Shown: positions 37,981 to 47,815 of the stretch, in pieces | How positions within the stretch are numbered: the stretch's first letter is position 1 | How the letters are laid out: each line of letters begins with the position of its first letter | From: Marivivens donghaensis | GTDB lineage: Bacteria; Pseudomonadota; Alphaproteobacteria; Rhodobacterales; Rhodobacteraceae | Assembly: GCF_011806565.1 (NCBI RefSeq) | Contig: NZ_JAATOP010000002.1 | Coordinates: 124,001-188,000, forward strand | Direction: 5' to 3' | Length of the DNA: 64,000 bases | Notes under the pieces: generated by a model | Databases searched by the model: none | Told to the model about the DNA's origin: nothing | Seen by the model: only the letters and a program-made list of their open reading frames with translations | Position numbers and translations under genes: made by a program

Positions 37981-38153
37981 ACACTGTACCCCGAATTGGA
38001 ATGAACCTTACTGTATCAGCCTCATGTGAGCGCAACCACGGCACAAAGGTCGGATGAAAGCGGGCGGATTACAGCAGGGTAGGTCCACTAGGTTGAACGA
38101 TCCCAGCCTCGAGTCAATCGAAAGTGTTTGGCAAAGGCGGCGCGGCTGGCGCA

Positions 38154-38196
38154 GGTTTGTATAAACCTTTGGTCTAATATTCAGGTCTCTGACCTT
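38154..38196. repeat. Two short dyads upstream of coxG
   Basis: AGGTTT-N4-AAACCT (38154-38169) and AGGTC-N3-GACCT (38184-38196) lie in the 254-bp gap between the response regulator and coxG, 40-80 bp before coxG. Their shared AGGT/ACCT half-sites suggest binding sites of a dimeric regulator. Confidence 0.35.
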
Positions 38197-38234
38197 AGGC
38201 TTAGCTTGGTTTCAGGAAAGAGGAGGAGGGATAC

Positions 38235-38756
38235 GTGGAACTAGCCGATTCCCGCGTCATAAACGCGAGTCCCGATATTGTTTGGGCTGCGTTGCTCGAT
38301 CCGGAGGTGCTCAAAGCCTGCATTCCGGGTTGTCAGGAAATGGAAGGTTCGGTCGAAGACGGCTTTACCGCTGTCGTCGTCCAGAAGATCGGACCGGTCA
38401 AAGCGACGTTCAAAGGCAACGTCCAGCTGACCGACATCGTTGAAGGTCAAAGCTGCAAAATCGTCGGCGAAGGCAAGGGCGGTCCCGCCGGTTTCGCCAA
38501 AGGCGGCGCGGTTGTCACGCTGGCCCCCGATGATGGTGGTACGCTGCTGACTTATGACGTCGATGCCAAGATGGGCGGCAAGATCGCACAGCTCGGCAGC
38601 CGCATTATCGACGGCGTTGCCCGCAAGCTCGCCGATGAATTTTTCCAGAAGTTCCAGAACGTTGTCGAAGGCCCCGAGGAGGACGAGGTCGCCGCTGACG
38701 CATCGGAAGAAACAGTCGTGAAAAAGGGTTTTCTCTCGCGCTTTCGCAAGAGCTGA
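38235..38756 (+). CDS. coxG: CoxG family SRPBCC protein
   Basis: CoxG proteins accompany aerobic CO dehydrogenase-type molybdenum hydroxylases; the family is thought to help membrane association or maturation, but this is not firmly settled. The 173-residue protein has an SRPBCC fold (about 1-140), with [23 protein letters not shown] read as a family N terminus, [15 protein letters not shown], and [18 protein letters not shown] charged tail follows. The start is a GTG with an AGGAGGAGGG ribosome-binding site seven bases upstream. It leads a four-gene unit with coxS, coxL and coxM. Confidence 0.88.
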   Translation: MELADSRVINASPDIVWAALLDPEVLKACIPGCQEMEGSVEDGFTAVVVQKIGPVKATFKGNVQLTDIVEGQSCKIVGEGKGGPAGFAKGGAVVTLAPDDGGTLLTYDVDAKMGGKIAQLGSRIIDGVARKLADEFFQKFQNVVEGPEEDEVAADASEETVVKKGFLSRFRKS

Positions 38757-38780
38757 GCCTGCATATAGGAAGGAGGACCT

Positions 38781-39266
<486 letters not shown>

Positions 39267-39326
39267 TCAAGTGTCCGGCGGAGAGGAGCCGCCTGTCACA
39301 CGCAACGATTTTCCAGGGAGGACAAG

Positions 39327-41690
39327 ATGCCAAAGGATCATGGTATCGGCGCTAGCAGCAAGCGGCGCGAAGACGTCCGGTTTCTGACCGGCACCGGTCG
39401 TTACACCGACGACATCAATCTACAGGGCCAGGCTTACGTCCATTTCGTCCGTTCGGACGTGGCACACGGCACGATCAATTCCATCGACACATCCGAAGCC
39501 GAAAACATGCCGGGCGTTGTCCGCATCTTTACCGGCGCGGACTTTGCGGCCGTCGGCAGCATTCCGTGCGGATGGCAGGTCACCGACCGCTTCGGTGAAG
39601 CCATGCAGGAACCGGCTCACCCCGTTCTCGCGCAGGGGAAGGTGCGCCACGTCGGCGATCCGATTGCCGCTGTTGTGGCCGAGACCAAAGAGCAGGCCCG
39701 TGATGCTGCCGAAGCCATCGTGGTGGACATCGACGAACTGCCCGCTGTCGTGAACATGAAAGAGGCGCTGGCCGATGGTGCGCCGAAGGTGCACGACGAT
39801 CTGAAGTCGAACCTCTGCTACGACTGGGGTTTCGTCGAGGACAACAAGGCTGCTGTTGACGAGGCGATCAAGAACGCTGCGCACGTCACCACGCTGGAGC
39901 TCGTGAATAACCGTCTGGTTGCCAACCCGATGGAGCCGCGCGTTGCCGTGGGTGACTATGGTTTCGCCAACGACGAATCGACGCTCTACACCACCTCGCA
40001 GAACCCGCACGTCATCCGCCTGCTGATGGGTGCTTTCGTTCTGAACATCCCCGAGCACAAGCTGCGCGTCGTCGCGCCTGACGTCGGCGGTGGTTTCGGC
40101 ACAAAGATCTTCCACTACGCCGAAGAGGCTTTCGTAACGTTCGCGTCGCGCGCGCTGCGCCGTCCGGTCAAATGGACCTCGACCCGTTCCGAAGCGTTCA
40201 TGTCGGACGCTCATGGCCGCGACCACGTGACCAAGATCGAACTGGCGCTGGATGCGGACAACAACTTCACCGCAGTCCGCACGGAAACCTACGCGAACAT
40301 GGGCGCTTACCTGTCCACCTTCGCGCCTTCGGTCCCGACCTGGCTGCACGGCACGTTGATGGCGGGTAACTACAAGACCCCGCTGATCTACGTGAACGTC
40401 AAAGCCGTGTTCACCAACACCGTGCCGGTTGACGCCTACCGCGGTGCTGGCCGTCCGGAAGCGACCTTCCAGCTGGAGCGTGTGATCGACAAAGCCGCCC
40501 GCGAACTCGGTGTCGATCCGATTGCGCTGCGTCGTCAGAACTTCATCTCGGAGTTCCCGTATGCGACTCCGGTCGCTGTCGAGTACGACACGGGCGACTA
40601 TACCGCGACGATGGACAAGCTCGAAGAGATCATGGACCTCTCCGGTTTCGAAGCGCGTCGCAAAGAGTCCGAGGCCAAGGGTAAGTGGCGCGGTCTCGGC
40701 GTGAACTGCTACATTGAGGCTTGCGGCATCGCGCCGTCGAACCTCGTGGGCCAGCTCGGCGCTCGTGCGGGTCTTTATGATGCTGCCACCGTCCGCGTGA
40801 ACGCCACGGGTTCGATCAGTGTCATGGTCGGTGCACACAGCCACGGTCAGGGCCACGAGACGACCTTCCCGCAGGTCATTGCAGAGATGATCGGCATCGA
40901 CGAAAGCCAAGTGGACATCGTTCACGGCGATACGTCGAAGATCCCGTTCGGCATGGGCACCTACGGTTCCCGCTCGCTGGCGGTCTGCGGCTCGGCAATG
41001 GTCCGCGCGGCGGAGAAGGTCATCAACAAGGCCAAGAAGATTGCGGCCCACCTGCTCGAAGCATCCGAAGCGGATATCGAGCTGAAGGACGGCAAGTTCA
41101 GCGTCGCCGGTACGGACAAGGAATGTGCATGGGGTGACGTCACCCTCGCGGCTTACGTTCCGCACAACTACCCGCTCGAAGACATCGAGCCGGGTCTGGA
41201 AGAAACCGCGTTCTACGATCCGGCCAACTTCACCTACCCGTCGGGCGCCTATGCCTGCGAAGTCGAAGTCGATCCAGACACCGGCAAGGTGACAATCGAG
41301 AAATTCGCAGCCGCCGATGACTTCGGTAACGTTGTGAACCCGATGATCGTTGAGGGCCAAGTCCACGGCGGTATCGCTCAGGGCATCGGCCAAGCCATGC
41401 TAGAAGGCGCGGTCTATGACGCCGAGGGTCAGCTGCTTTCGGCATCCTACATGGACTACGCGATGCCGCGTGCGGATGATCTGCCGTTCTACATCGTGGA
41501 CCACTCCTGCGCGACGCCCTGTACCCACAACCCGCTGGGTGTGAAAGGCTGCGGTGAAGCCGGTGCGATCGGTTCTCCGCCTGCCGTGGTGAACGCCGTC
41601 ATCGACGCGCTTGCCTCGGGTGGCAAGAATGTGCCCCATATCGACATGCCCCTGACGCCTCACCGCGTCTGGAAAGCCATGAACGCCTGA
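39327..41690 (+). CDS. coxL: CoxL-like form II molybdenum hydroxylase large subunit
   Basis: This 787-residue catalytic subunit of the xanthine-oxidase family binds the molybdopterin cytosine dinucleotide cofactor. The active-site loop reads AYRGAGR at residues 370-376. Form I, the true CO dehydrogenase, has AYxCSFR there, with the cysteine that bridges copper to molybdenum; here Gly373 takes its place. Glu744 in [10 protein letters not shown] is the conserved base near molybdenum. It is thus a form II enzyme. CO oxidation by form II is disputed and the true substrate may be another small organic compound. A GGGAGG motif precedes the ATG. Expression is probably with coxG, coxS and coxM. Confidence 0.92.
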   Translation: MPKDHGIGASSKRREDVRFLTGTGRYTDDINLQGQAYVHFVRSDVAHGTINSIDTSEAENMPGVVRIFTGADFAAVGSIPCGWQVTDRFGEAMQEPAHPVLAQGKVRHVGDPIAAVVAETKEQARDAAEAIVVDIDELPAVVNMKEALADGAPKVHDDLKSNLCYDWGFVEDNKAAVDEAIKNAAHVTTLELVNNRLVANPMEPRVAVGDYGFANDESTLYTTSQNPHVIRLLMGAFVLNIPEHKLRVVAPDVGGGFGTKIFHYAEEAFVTFASRALRRPVKWTSTRSEAFMSDAHGRDHVTKIELALDADNNFTAVRTETYANMGAYLSTFAPSVPTWLHGTLMAGNYKTPLIYVNVKAVFTNTVPVDAYRGAGRPEATFQLERVIDKAARELGVDPIALRRQNFISEFPYATPVAVEYDTGDYTATMDKLEEIMDLSGFEARRKESEAKGKWRGLGVNCYIEACGIAPSNLVGQLGARAGLYDAATVRVNATGSISVMVGAHSHGQGHETTFPQVIAEMIGIDESQVDIVHGDTSKIPFGMGTYGSRSLAVCGSAMVRAAEKVINKAKKIAAHLLEASEADIELKDGKFSVAGTDKECAWGDVTLAAYVPHNYPLEDIEPGLEETAFYDPANFTYPSGAYACEVEVDPDTGKVTIEKFAAADDFGNVVNPMIVEGQVHGGIAQGIGQAMLEGAVYDAEGQLLSASYMDYAMPRADDLPFYIVDHSCATPCTHNPLGVKGCGEAGAIGSPPAVVNAVIDALASGGKNVPHIDMPLTPHRVWKAMNA

Positions 41691-41704
41691 GAGGAGGACG
41701 ACAC

Positions 41705-42490
41705 ATGTACGCATTCGACGTAACCCGTCCGAAGACCGTCGACGAAGCCGTTGCGGCGCTGTCCCAAGAGGACGCACAGGCGCTGGGCGGTGGTCAGACC
41801 CTGATCCCGACACTGAAGCAGCGTCTGGCTTCGCCGTCGGCTCTGGTCAGCCTTACCGGCATCGAGGACATGAAAGGCGTCTGCCAGGACGGCGACACCC
41901 TCGTCATCGGTGGCGGAACCACGCACGGCACCGTTGCTTCCGAGGGCGGTGCTTATCCGGCGCTGGCGGCTCTGGCGTCGAACATCGGCGACCCCGCTGT
42001 CCGTAACCGTGGCACCATCGGCGGCTCGCTGGCCAATAACGACCCGTCGGCCTGCTACCCGTCGGCGGCGCTGGCTTCGAACGCCACGATCGTGACCAAC
42101 TCGCGCGAAATCGCGGCTGATGACTACTTCCAGGGCCTGTTCACCACAGCGCTCGACGAAGGAGAAATCATTACCTCGGTGCGCTTCCCGATCCCGCAGG
42201 CAGCGAACTACCAGAAGTTCGTCCAGCCCGCGTCCCGCTTTGCACTGGTCGGCGTTTTCGTCTCCAAGCACGCGGACGGGGTTCGTGTCGCAGTCACCGG
42301 CGCGTCCGAAGACGGCGTGTTCCGTTGGTCCGATGCAGAGGACGCCCTGTCGGGCAACTTCTCGCCGGACGCTGTGGACGGCCTGACGGCTTCGGCTGAC
42401 GGTCTGATGACCGACTTGCACGGTGATGCGGAATACCGCGCCCACCTGATCAAGGTCCTGACGAAGCGCGCTGTCGCCGCTTGCCAGTAA
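41705..42490 (+). CDS. coxM: CoxM-like FAD-binding subunit of a molybdenum hydroxylase
   Basis: The medium subunit binds FAD and hands electrons from CoxS to the acceptor. The 261-residue protein has the PCMH-type FAD motifs LGGGQTLIPTLKQRL near residue 28 and RGTIGGSLANNDPSA near 100, followed by the CO_deh_flav_C-type C-terminal domain. AGGAGG precedes its ATG, 14 bp after coxL. It ends the cox unit. No accessory genes of form I clusters (coxD, coxE, coxF) are seen in this window. Confidence 0.92.
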   Translation: MYAFDVTRPKTVDEAVAALSQEDAQALGGGQTLIPTLKQRLASPSALVSLTGIEDMKGVCQDGDTLVIGGGTTHGTVASEGGAYPALAALASNIGDPAVRNRGTIGGSLANNDPSACYPSAALASNATIVTNSREIAADDYFQGLFTTALDEGEIITSVRFPIPQAANYQKFVQPASRFALVGVFVSKHADGVRVAVTGASEDGVFRWSDAEDALSGNFSPDAVDGLTASADGLMTDLHGDAEYRAHLIKVLTKRAVAACQ

Positions 42491-42497
42491 AATAGCC

Positions 42498-42522
42498 GGT
42501 CGGGCCGCTCTTCGGCCCGACC
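42498..42522 (+). terminator. Hairpin after coxM
   Basis: A perfect 10-bp stem (GGTCGGGCCG with CGGCCCGACC, loop CTCTT) begins eight bases after the coxM stop. No T run follows, so it may stabilise the 3' end or terminate weakly. Confidence 0.5.
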
Positions 42523-42606
42523 ACCATCCTGCAGAGGCGCATGTGCGCTTTCTGTTGTAGCTCCGGCAGTGGCTTTGACCTAAGCAACCTGTGAAAGCAG
42601 GTTTCC

Positions 42607-43530
42607 ATGCAGCCATTACAAGCCATCCTATTCAAACTCGGCGCTGTCGCGGTCTTTGTGACCATGCAGGCGCTTATCAAATCGACCTCCAGCCATATTC
42701 CGGCAGGTGAGGCGGTGTTCTTCCGATCCTTCTTTGCGCTGCCGATCATCATCGGCTGGCTCGCCATGCGCAAAGAGCTGTCGACCGGTTTCAAAACCGA
42801 GAGCGTCATGAACCACTTCTGGCGCGGGATCATCGGCACGACCGCGATGGGGCTCGGGTTTGCCGCGCTCCGCTATCTGCCGCTGCCCGAGGTGACGGCG
42901 GTCGGCTACGCGACGCCGATCTTCATCGTTATTTTCGCCGCCATGTTCCTGAACGAGCAGGTGCGCCTGTTCCGCTTTGCCTCGGTCGCCGTTGGCCTCA
43001 TCGGGGTCATGGTCGTCATGGCACCGCGCCTATCGGTCGGCGAGGAAGGTATCGCCACAGACCACGCGCTGGGCGCGATGCTGGCGCTGACCAGTGCGGT
43101 CTGTGCGGCCTTGGCGCAGGTGTTCATTCGCAAGATGACGAAGACCGAAACCACGTCTTCCATCGTGTTCTGGTTCTCGATCACGGCGACATTGCTGTCG
43201 CTCGTTACGATCTACTGGGGTTGGTCGATGCCGACGCCGACCGAATGGTTAGTGCTGGTCACGGCGGGACTTCTGGGCGGTGTGGGGCAGATATTGTTGA
43301 CGAGCAGCTATCGACTCGGAGACGCATCGCTGGTCGCGCCGTTCGATTACGCGTCAATGATCTTCTCGGTCGGGATTGGGTTCTTCTTCTTTGCCGAAGT
43401 GCCGCTGCCGTCGACCCTCGCCGGTGCGGGCATCGTTATCGCAGCGGGCATCGTTATCATCCTGCGCGAACGCCAGCTTGGTCTGGAGCGTACGAAGGGC
43501 CGCAAGGCCGTATCACCGGGCGGTAAATAA
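42607..43530 (+). CDS. DMT superfamily (EamA) transporter
   Basis: This 307-residue inner-membrane protein has about ten hydrophobic helices arranged as two EamA repeats (about 5-140 and 155-285), the standard drug/metabolite transporter layout. PAGEAVFFRSFFALPII in the first repeat and GDASLVAPFDYASMIFS in the second are typical. Members export amino acids, nucleosides or other small metabolites; the substrate is not readable. It is separated from coxM by a hairpin and is convergent with ilvE, so it is likely a single-gene unit. Confidence 0.87.
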   Translation: MQPLQAILFKLGAVAVFVTMQALIKSTSSHIPAGEAVFFRSFFALPIIIGWLAMRKELSTGFKTESVMNHFWRGIIGTTAMGLGFAALRYLPLPEVTAVGYATPIFIVIFAAMFLNEQVRLFRFASVAVGLIGVMVVMAPRLSVGEEGIATDHALGAMLALTSAVCAALAQVFIRKMTKTETTSSIVFWFSITATLLSLVTIYWGWSMPTPTEWLVLVTAGLLGGVGQILLTSSYRLGDASLVAPFDYASMIFSVGIGFFFFAEVPLPSTLAGAGIVIAAGIVIILRERQLGLERTKGRKAVSPGGK

Positions 43531-43532
43531 AA

Positions 43533-43553
43533 AGGGCGCCACAAGGGCGCCCT
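43533..43553 (-). terminator. Terminator of ilvE (may also serve the DMT gene)
   Basis: AGGGCGCC pairs with GGCGCCCT across a 5-nt loop; on the minus strand TTTTTATT follows. It lies between convergent genes and may stop transcription from both sides. Confidence 0.85.
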
Positions 43554-43575
43554 CATCAAACCTATCCGCTGCGAC

Positions 43576-44442
43576 TTACTTGCGTACGAGCGCTTCGTAG
43601 TCTTCTGCGATGCCGCGGGTGATGTCGCCCACGGTGAAGGTGTAATCGCCGATCTGACCGACCGGAGTAACTTCAGCCGCGGTACCGGTGAGCCAGCATT
43701 GTTCGAAATCAGCGAGCTCTTCGAGCTGGATGCGGCGCTCGTGGACGGTGATGCCCTTGTCCTTGAGCATCTGGATGACGGTCTGGCGGGTGATACCGTT
43801 CAGGATCGCGTCCGGAATCGGGGTGTGCACTTCACCGTCCTTGACGAAGAAGATGTTCGCGCCGGTCGCTTCGGCGACGTAGCCACGGTAGTCCAAGAAC
43901 AGCGCGTCCGAGCAGCCTTTGGCTTCGGCAGCGTGCTTCGACATGGTGCAGATCATGTAGAGACCGGCGGCCTTGGCTGCGGTCGGGATGGTTTCGGGAG
44001 ACGGACGCTTCCACTTGGCGATGTCGAGCTTCGCGCCCTTCATCTTGGCGTCGCCGTAGTAGGCGCCCCAAGTCCACGCGGCGACAGCCATGCGAACCGG
44101 ATTCTTTGCCGACGCAACGCCCATGTCCTCACCCGCGCCGCGCCATGCGACAACACGCACGTAAGCGTCGGTCAGGCCGTTGGCGTCGAGCACGGCTTTC
44201 TTGGCAGCTTCGATTTCTTCGACCGAGTAGGGGATCGGCATGTCGAGAAGTTCGCCCGACTTCAGCAGGCGCTCCGAGTGCTCTACGCTCTTGAAAATCT
44301 TGCCGTTATAGGCGCGCTCGCCCTCGAAAACGGAGCTTGCGTAGTGGAGTGCGTGGGTCAGGATGTGGACGTTCGCATCACGCCATTCGACGAGCTTGCC
44401 GTCCATCCAGATTTTGCCGTCACGATCGTCGTAACCCGCCAT
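43576..44442 (-). CDS. ilvE: Branched-chain amino acid aminotransferase
   Basis: IlvE is a fold-type IV pyridoxal-phosphate enzyme that makes leucine, isoleucine and valine from their 2-oxo acids. The 288-residue protein has HALHYASSVFEGERAY near the N terminus, the PTAAKAAGLYM segment, DALFLDYRGYVAEATGANIFFV, read in parts, and GITRQTVI near residue 215. Length is slightly below the E. coli protein (309). It is divergent from petP and has its own terminator. AAGGGGAA precedes the ATG. Confidence 0.95.
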   Translation of the reverse strand: MAGYDDRDGKIWMDGKLVEWRDANVHILTHALHYASSVFEGERAYNGKIFKSVEHSERLLKSGELLDMPIPYSVEEIEAAKKAVLDANGLTDAYVRVVAWRGAGEDMGVASAKNPVRMAVAAWTWGAYYGDAKMKGAKLDIAKWKRPSPETIPTAAKAAGLYMICTMSKHAAEAKGCSDALFLDYRGYVAEATGANIFFVKDGEVHTPIPDAILNGITRQTVIQMLKDKGITVHERRIQLEELADFEQCWLTGTAAEVTPVGQIGDYTFTVGDITRGIAEDYEALVRK

Positions 44443-44505
44443 GATATTCCCCTTCCGGTACAGAATGTTTCGCGTAACCGGCCCTGTAGGTCTTTTTGTT
44501 GCGCA

Positions 44506-44517
44506 AATTCCGGAATT
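44506..44517. repeat. AATTCCGGAATT palindrome upstream of ilvE
   Basis: A perfect 12-bp palindrome lies in the ilvE/petP divergent region and touches the predicted ilvE -10 box, a position suited to repression. Confidence 0.4.
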
Positions 44518-44545
44518 CGCTAGCAGTCTGGGGTTGGAGTGTCAA
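44517..44545 (-). promoter_or_regulatory. Possible promoter of ilvE
   Basis: On the minus strand a perfect TTGACA (44540-44545) is followed after 17 bp by TAGCGA (44517-44522), a weak -10 box. The start would lie about 70 bp upstream of the ilvE ATG. Confidence 0.35.
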
Positions 44546-44587
44546 CAAGGCTGACTTATCCTGCGATGAACCATTGGGGATGCAAAA

Positions 44588-45085
44588 ATGAACGAAACGC
44601 CAAGCAGCCAGTCTCTCCTGTTCCTGACGGACGAACAGCTCCGTAAGGGGATCGAGGCGATGTTCTTTGCATATCGGGGGTTTACCGCTGACCCCGACCG
44701 CATTCTTCAAGAGAAAGGATATGGCCGCGCGCATCACCGCGCCGTCCACTTCATCCACCGCAGTCCCGGAACGACGGTGAATAATCTCCTTTCAATTCTT
44801 GGTGTTACAAAACAGTCCCTCAATCGTGTGTTGCGCACTTTGATCGAGGACGGTCTAGTCGAGAGCAGGGTAGGGCCTGAAGACAAACGCGAACGACATC
44901 TGTATCTGACCGAAGCGGGGTCGGTGCTCGAACGCGAATTGACCGAGGCCCAACGGGACCGCATGCGTATGGCGTACAAGGCCGCAGGACCCTCCGCCGT
45001 GGCGGGGTTCAGGCAGGTTCTGGAGGCCATGATGGACGAAGATATCAGGCGCCAATACGAAGCGCTAAGGGACAAGACTACATGA
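44588..45085 (+). CDS. petP: MarR family regulator, PetP-like
   Basis: This 165-residue winged-helix protein has the MarR core: HHRAVHFIHRSPGTTVNNLLSILGVTKQSLNRVL, read as an alpha helix plus recognition helix, then the wing EDKRERHLYLTEAG. Its 3' end overlaps the start of an OmpR-type response regulator gene, the arrangement of petP-petR in Rhodobacter capsulatus, where the pair is needed for growth and affects cytochrome bc1. The name rests on this pairing and the family types. It is divergent from ilvE. GGGGATG is the nearest upstream ribosome-binding candidate. Confidence 0.82.
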   Translation: MNETPSSQSLLFLTDEQLRKGIEAMFFAYRGFTADPDRILQEKGYGRAHHRAVHFIHRSPGTTVNNLLSILGVTKQSLNRVLRTLIEDGLVESRVGPEDKRERHLYLTEAGSVLERELTEAQRDRMRMAYKAAGPSAVAGFRQVLEAMMDEDIRRQYEALRDKTT

Positions 45086-45783
45086 GTGCTGACGACGCTC
45101 ACCTTCTGATCGTAGATGATGACGAGCGTATCCGCTCGCTTTTACAGAAATTCCTGATCCGTAACGGCTATCTGGTCAGTACCGCGCGGGACGCTGCACA
45201 CGCACGCCGTCTGCTGGCCGGTCTTGATTTTGACCTAATCGTGCTCGACGTGATGATGCCCGACGAAGACGGGATGACGCTGTGCCGCGAATTGCGCCAG
45301 CGCATTTCGACGCCGATCATGTTGCTGACGGCGAAGGGCGAGACTTCCGACCGTATCGCGGGGCTGGAGGCGGGTGCGGACGATTACCTCGCCAAACCGT
45401 TCGAGCCCAAGGAACTGTTGCTACGGATTAACGCGATCCTGCGCCGCGTTCCGCAGGTTCAGCTGAAGCCCGCGCTGCCGAAGTCGCTGATGCTCGGCCC
45501 GTTCCGTTATGATGTGGAGCGTGGCGAGTTGTGGAATGGCGAAGACCTTGTCCGTCTGACCGCGACCGAAAGCCAATTGATGCGGATTTTCTCGACCAGT
45601 CCGGGCGAGGCGCTGACACGCTCGCAGTTGGTCGAGGAACTAAGCCGTTCTGGCCAGCAAACGCAGGAACGCGCCGTGGACGTGCAGATTACACGCCTGC
45701 GCCGCAAGATCGAAACAGACCCTAAACAACCACGATATTTACAAACGGTACGTGGCTCTGGCTACATGCTCCAACCGGACTGA
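45082..45783 (+). CDS. petR: OmpR family response regulator, PetR-like
   Basis: The 233-residue regulator has a receiver domain (about 6-120), with Asp12-14 and phospho-acceptor Asp56 in VLDVMMPDEDG, and an OmpR winged-helix DNA-binding domain (about 135-230) with LTATESQLMRIF and RAVDVQITRLRRKIE. No sensor kinase gene is adjacent; a MarR gene precedes it with a 4-bp ATGA overlap. That pattern is the Rhodobacter petP-petR unit. The petABC genes it may influence lie elsewhere in this window, about 13 kb away. Confidence 0.86.
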   Translation: MSADDAHLLIVDDDERIRSLLQKFLIRNGYLVSTARDAAHARRLLAGLDFDLIVLDVMMPDEDGMTLCRELRQRISTPIMLLTAKGETSDRIAGLEAGADDYLAKPFEPKELLLRINAILRRVPQVQLKPALPKSLMLGPFRYDVERGELWNGEDLVRLTATESQLMRIFSTSPGEALTRSQLVEELSRSGQQTQERAVDVQITRLRRKIETDPKQPRYLQTVRGSGYMLQPD

Positions 45784-45785
45784 TT

Positions 45786-46712
45786 ATGACCACTGCACTT
45801 CTGACCCATCCCGATTGCCTCGAACATGTGACGCCATCGGGCCATCCCGAGCAGGTTGCCCGACTGACCTATGTGCTCGATGCGATCAAGGATATCGACC
45901 TCAAGCAGTACAAGGCACCTCTCGCGGCAGAGGACGATCTGCTGCGCTGCCATCCGCAAGGCTACATCGATGAAATCCGCGCGAAGGAGCCGACGGTGGG
46001 CTTCCGCCAGCTGGACGAGGACACGCATATGTCCTTCGGATCGGTCAATGCGGCGTGGCGTGCGGCGGGCGGTGCGGTCAAAGCAGTCGACCTTGTGCTG
46101 GGCGGTGAGGTGAAGAACGCATTTGTCGCGACACGGCCGCCGGGTCACCATGCGCTGGCCGATGCGCCGATGGGGTTCTGCCTGTTCGGTAACGTGTCTA
46201 TCGCAGCGAAACACGCGCTCGATTTCCACGGGCTCGACCGCGTGGCTATCGTCGATTTTGACGTCCACCACGGCAACGGCACCCAAGCACTGTGTGAAAA
46301 TGATCCGCGCATTCTGGTCGTGACCTCGCAGCAGGTTCCGCTCTGGCCCGGCTCGGGTGAACCGTCGGATCGCGGACAGGCGGGGAACATCGTCAACATC
46401 GCTTTCCCGCCGCAGGCATCGTCGGACCAGTTCCGCAAAGTCTATGAGGAGCAGGTGTTCCCGCAGCTCGAAGCCTTCAATCCGCAACTTCTGCTGATTT
46501 CCGCCGGATTCGATGCACACAAGGATGATCCACTGGCAGAACTGGCGTTCGAGACCGAAGACTATACATGGGTCACTGAACGTCTTGTCGATGTGGCCGA
46601 CAAATGCTGTCAGGGGCGCGTGGTATCTGTCCTCGAAGGGGGCTATAACCTCGACGCGCTGGCTGTTTCGGCTGCTGCGCACGTGAAGGTACTGGAGGAA
46701 CGAGGTCGATGA
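45786..46712 (+). CDS. Histone deacetylase family protein
   Basis: This zinc hydrolase of 308 residues belongs to the class II histone deacetylase/acetylpolyamine amidohydrolase family and removes acetyl groups from lysine side chains or small amines. Zinc and catalytic motifs are present: RPPGHHA (tandem catalytic His), DFDVHHGNG (metal Asp and His), and SAGFDAHKDDPL (metal Asp). The C-terminal EGGYNLDAL is also conserved. It begins two bases after petR and overlaps xseB by 4 bp, so it is joined to the isoprenoid operon. The physiological substrate is unknown. Confidence 0.92.
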   Translation: MTTALLTHPDCLEHVTPSGHPEQVARLTYVLDAIKDIDLKQYKAPLAAEDDLLRCHPQGYIDEIRAKEPTVGFRQLDEDTHMSFGSVNAAWRAAGGAVKAVDLVLGGEVKNAFVATRPPGHHALADAPMGFCLFGNVSIAAKHALDFHGLDRVAIVDFDVHHGNGTQALCENDPRILVVTSQQVPLWPGSGEPSDRGQAGNIVNIAFPPQASSDQFRKVYEEQVFPQLEAFNPQLLLISAGFDAHKDDPLAELAFETEDYTWVTERLVDVADKCCQGRVVSVLEGGYNLDALAVSAAAHVKVLEERGR

Positions 46713-46951
46713 CCGAAAAGCCCGTTGAAGAGATGAGCTTCGAAGAAGCGATGAAGGAACTCGAAAACGTCGTGAACCGCCTTGAGCGCGGTGATGTGGC
46801 GCTCGAGGAGTCGATCACGCTCTACGAACGCGGTGCCAAGCTCAAAGCCCGTTGCGAAACCAAGCTGAAAGAAGCCGAAGAGAAGGTCGCAAAGATCACT
46901 CTGAATGCTGACGGAGCACCGACCGGAACGGCTCCGCTGGACGCCGGCTAA
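46709..46951 (+). CDS. xseB: Exodeoxyribonuclease VII small subunit
   Basis: XseB is the small regulatory subunit that binds XseA to form the exonuclease VII complex acting on single-stranded DNA. The 80-residue helical protein carries the family core SFEEAMKELENVVNRLERGD and EESITLYERGAKLKARCE. It lies between the deacetylase gene (4-bp overlap) and ispA (1-bp overlap), a conserved position before ispA in proteobacteria. The xseA gene is not in this window. Confidence 0.94.
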   Translation: MTEKPVEEMSFEEAMKELENVVNRLERGDVALEESITLYERGAKLKARCETKLKEAEEKVAKITLNADGAPTGTAPLDAG

Positions 46952-47808
46952 TGGACTTCCAGTCCGCGTTGCTACGCGCCCGTGATGCGGCCGAGGCCGA
47001 AATCATGCTGGCGCTCAAAGACATTGATTTGCCCGTTGCCGAGGCCATGCGCTACGCCGTGCGCGGCGGTAAGGGCCTGCGTGCGTTTCTCGTGATTGAA
47101 AGCGCGCTGCTGCACGGTGTGATGAACGCATCCAAAGCCGCCGCCGCGATCGAGTGCGTTCACGCCTATTCGCTGGTTCATGACGACATGCCCTGCATGG
47201 ACGACGACGACCTGCGCCGCGGACAGCCGACCGTGCACCGCAAGTGGGACGAAGCGACCGCTGTCCTTGCTGGCGACGCGCTGCAATCGCTCGGTTTTCT
47301 GTTGCTGTCCGAAACCAGCTGCGAGGCCGAGCTGCGCATCGACCTGATCCGCAGCTTTGCCCGCGCCGCAGGTGTGCGCGGCATGGTAGGCGGTCAGGCG
47401 CGTGATATTGCCGCCGAAACTGCCGCCACCCCGCTGACGCTCGAAGAAATCACCCGCCTGCAAGCTGGCAAAACCGGCGCGCTGATCACGTGGTCCGCCA
47501 CCGCTGGTGCCCGCATGGCCGGTGCCGATATTACGCCGCTGCGGACCTACGGCGATGCGCTCGGGCTGGCATTTCAAATCTGGGACGACGTTCTGGACGT
47601 AACAGGTGATGTAGCTACCGTAGGTAAGGCCGTGGGCAAGGACGCGAATGCTGGCAAAGCGACGTTTGTTTCGCTGCTTGGCCTCGATGCAGCAAAGCGT
47701 CGTGCCGCTGATCTCGTGACCGAGGCTTGCGATGCCCTATCTACTTATGGTGAAAGCGCGGAAACCCTCCGTGAGGCTGCACGTTTCGTGATCGCCCGCG
47801 ACAAGTGA
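46951..47808 (+). CDS. ispA: Farnesyl diphosphate synthase (polyprenyl synthetase)
   Basis: IspA condenses isopentenyl diphosphate with dimethylallyl and geranyl diphosphate to give farnesyl diphosphate, feeding quinone, carotenoid and undecaprenyl synthesis. The 285-residue protein has the first aspartate-rich motif [14 protein letters not shown] (near residue 74) and the second [11 protein letters not shown] (near 208), plus GGKGLR at the N-terminal side. The start codon overlaps the xseB stop. dxs, which supplies the isoprenoid precursor pathway, follows seven bases later, so both are made from one message. Confidence 0.93.
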   Translation: MDFQSALLRARDAAEAEIMLALKDIDLPVAEAMRYAVRGGKGLRAFLVIESALLHGVMNASKAAAAIECVHAYSLVHDDMPCMDDDDLRRGQPTVHRKWDEATAVLAGDALQSLGFLLLSETSCEAELRIDLIRSFARAAGVRGMVGGQARDIAAETAATPLTLEEITRLQAGKTGALITWSATAGARMAGADITPLRTYGDALGLAFQIWDDVLDVTGDVATVGKAVGKDANAGKATFVSLLGLDAAKRRAADLVTEACDALSTYGESAETLREAARFVIARDK

Positions 47809-47815
47809 GACGACA

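Noticed and set aside
39420-41393. Long open frame opposite coxL
   Set aside because: Shadow of the coxL coding strand; no motif or start signal.
42498-42522. Reading the coxM hairpin as a standard intrinsic terminator
   Set aside because: The stem is perfect but no T tract follows, so only a low-confidence terminator is listed.
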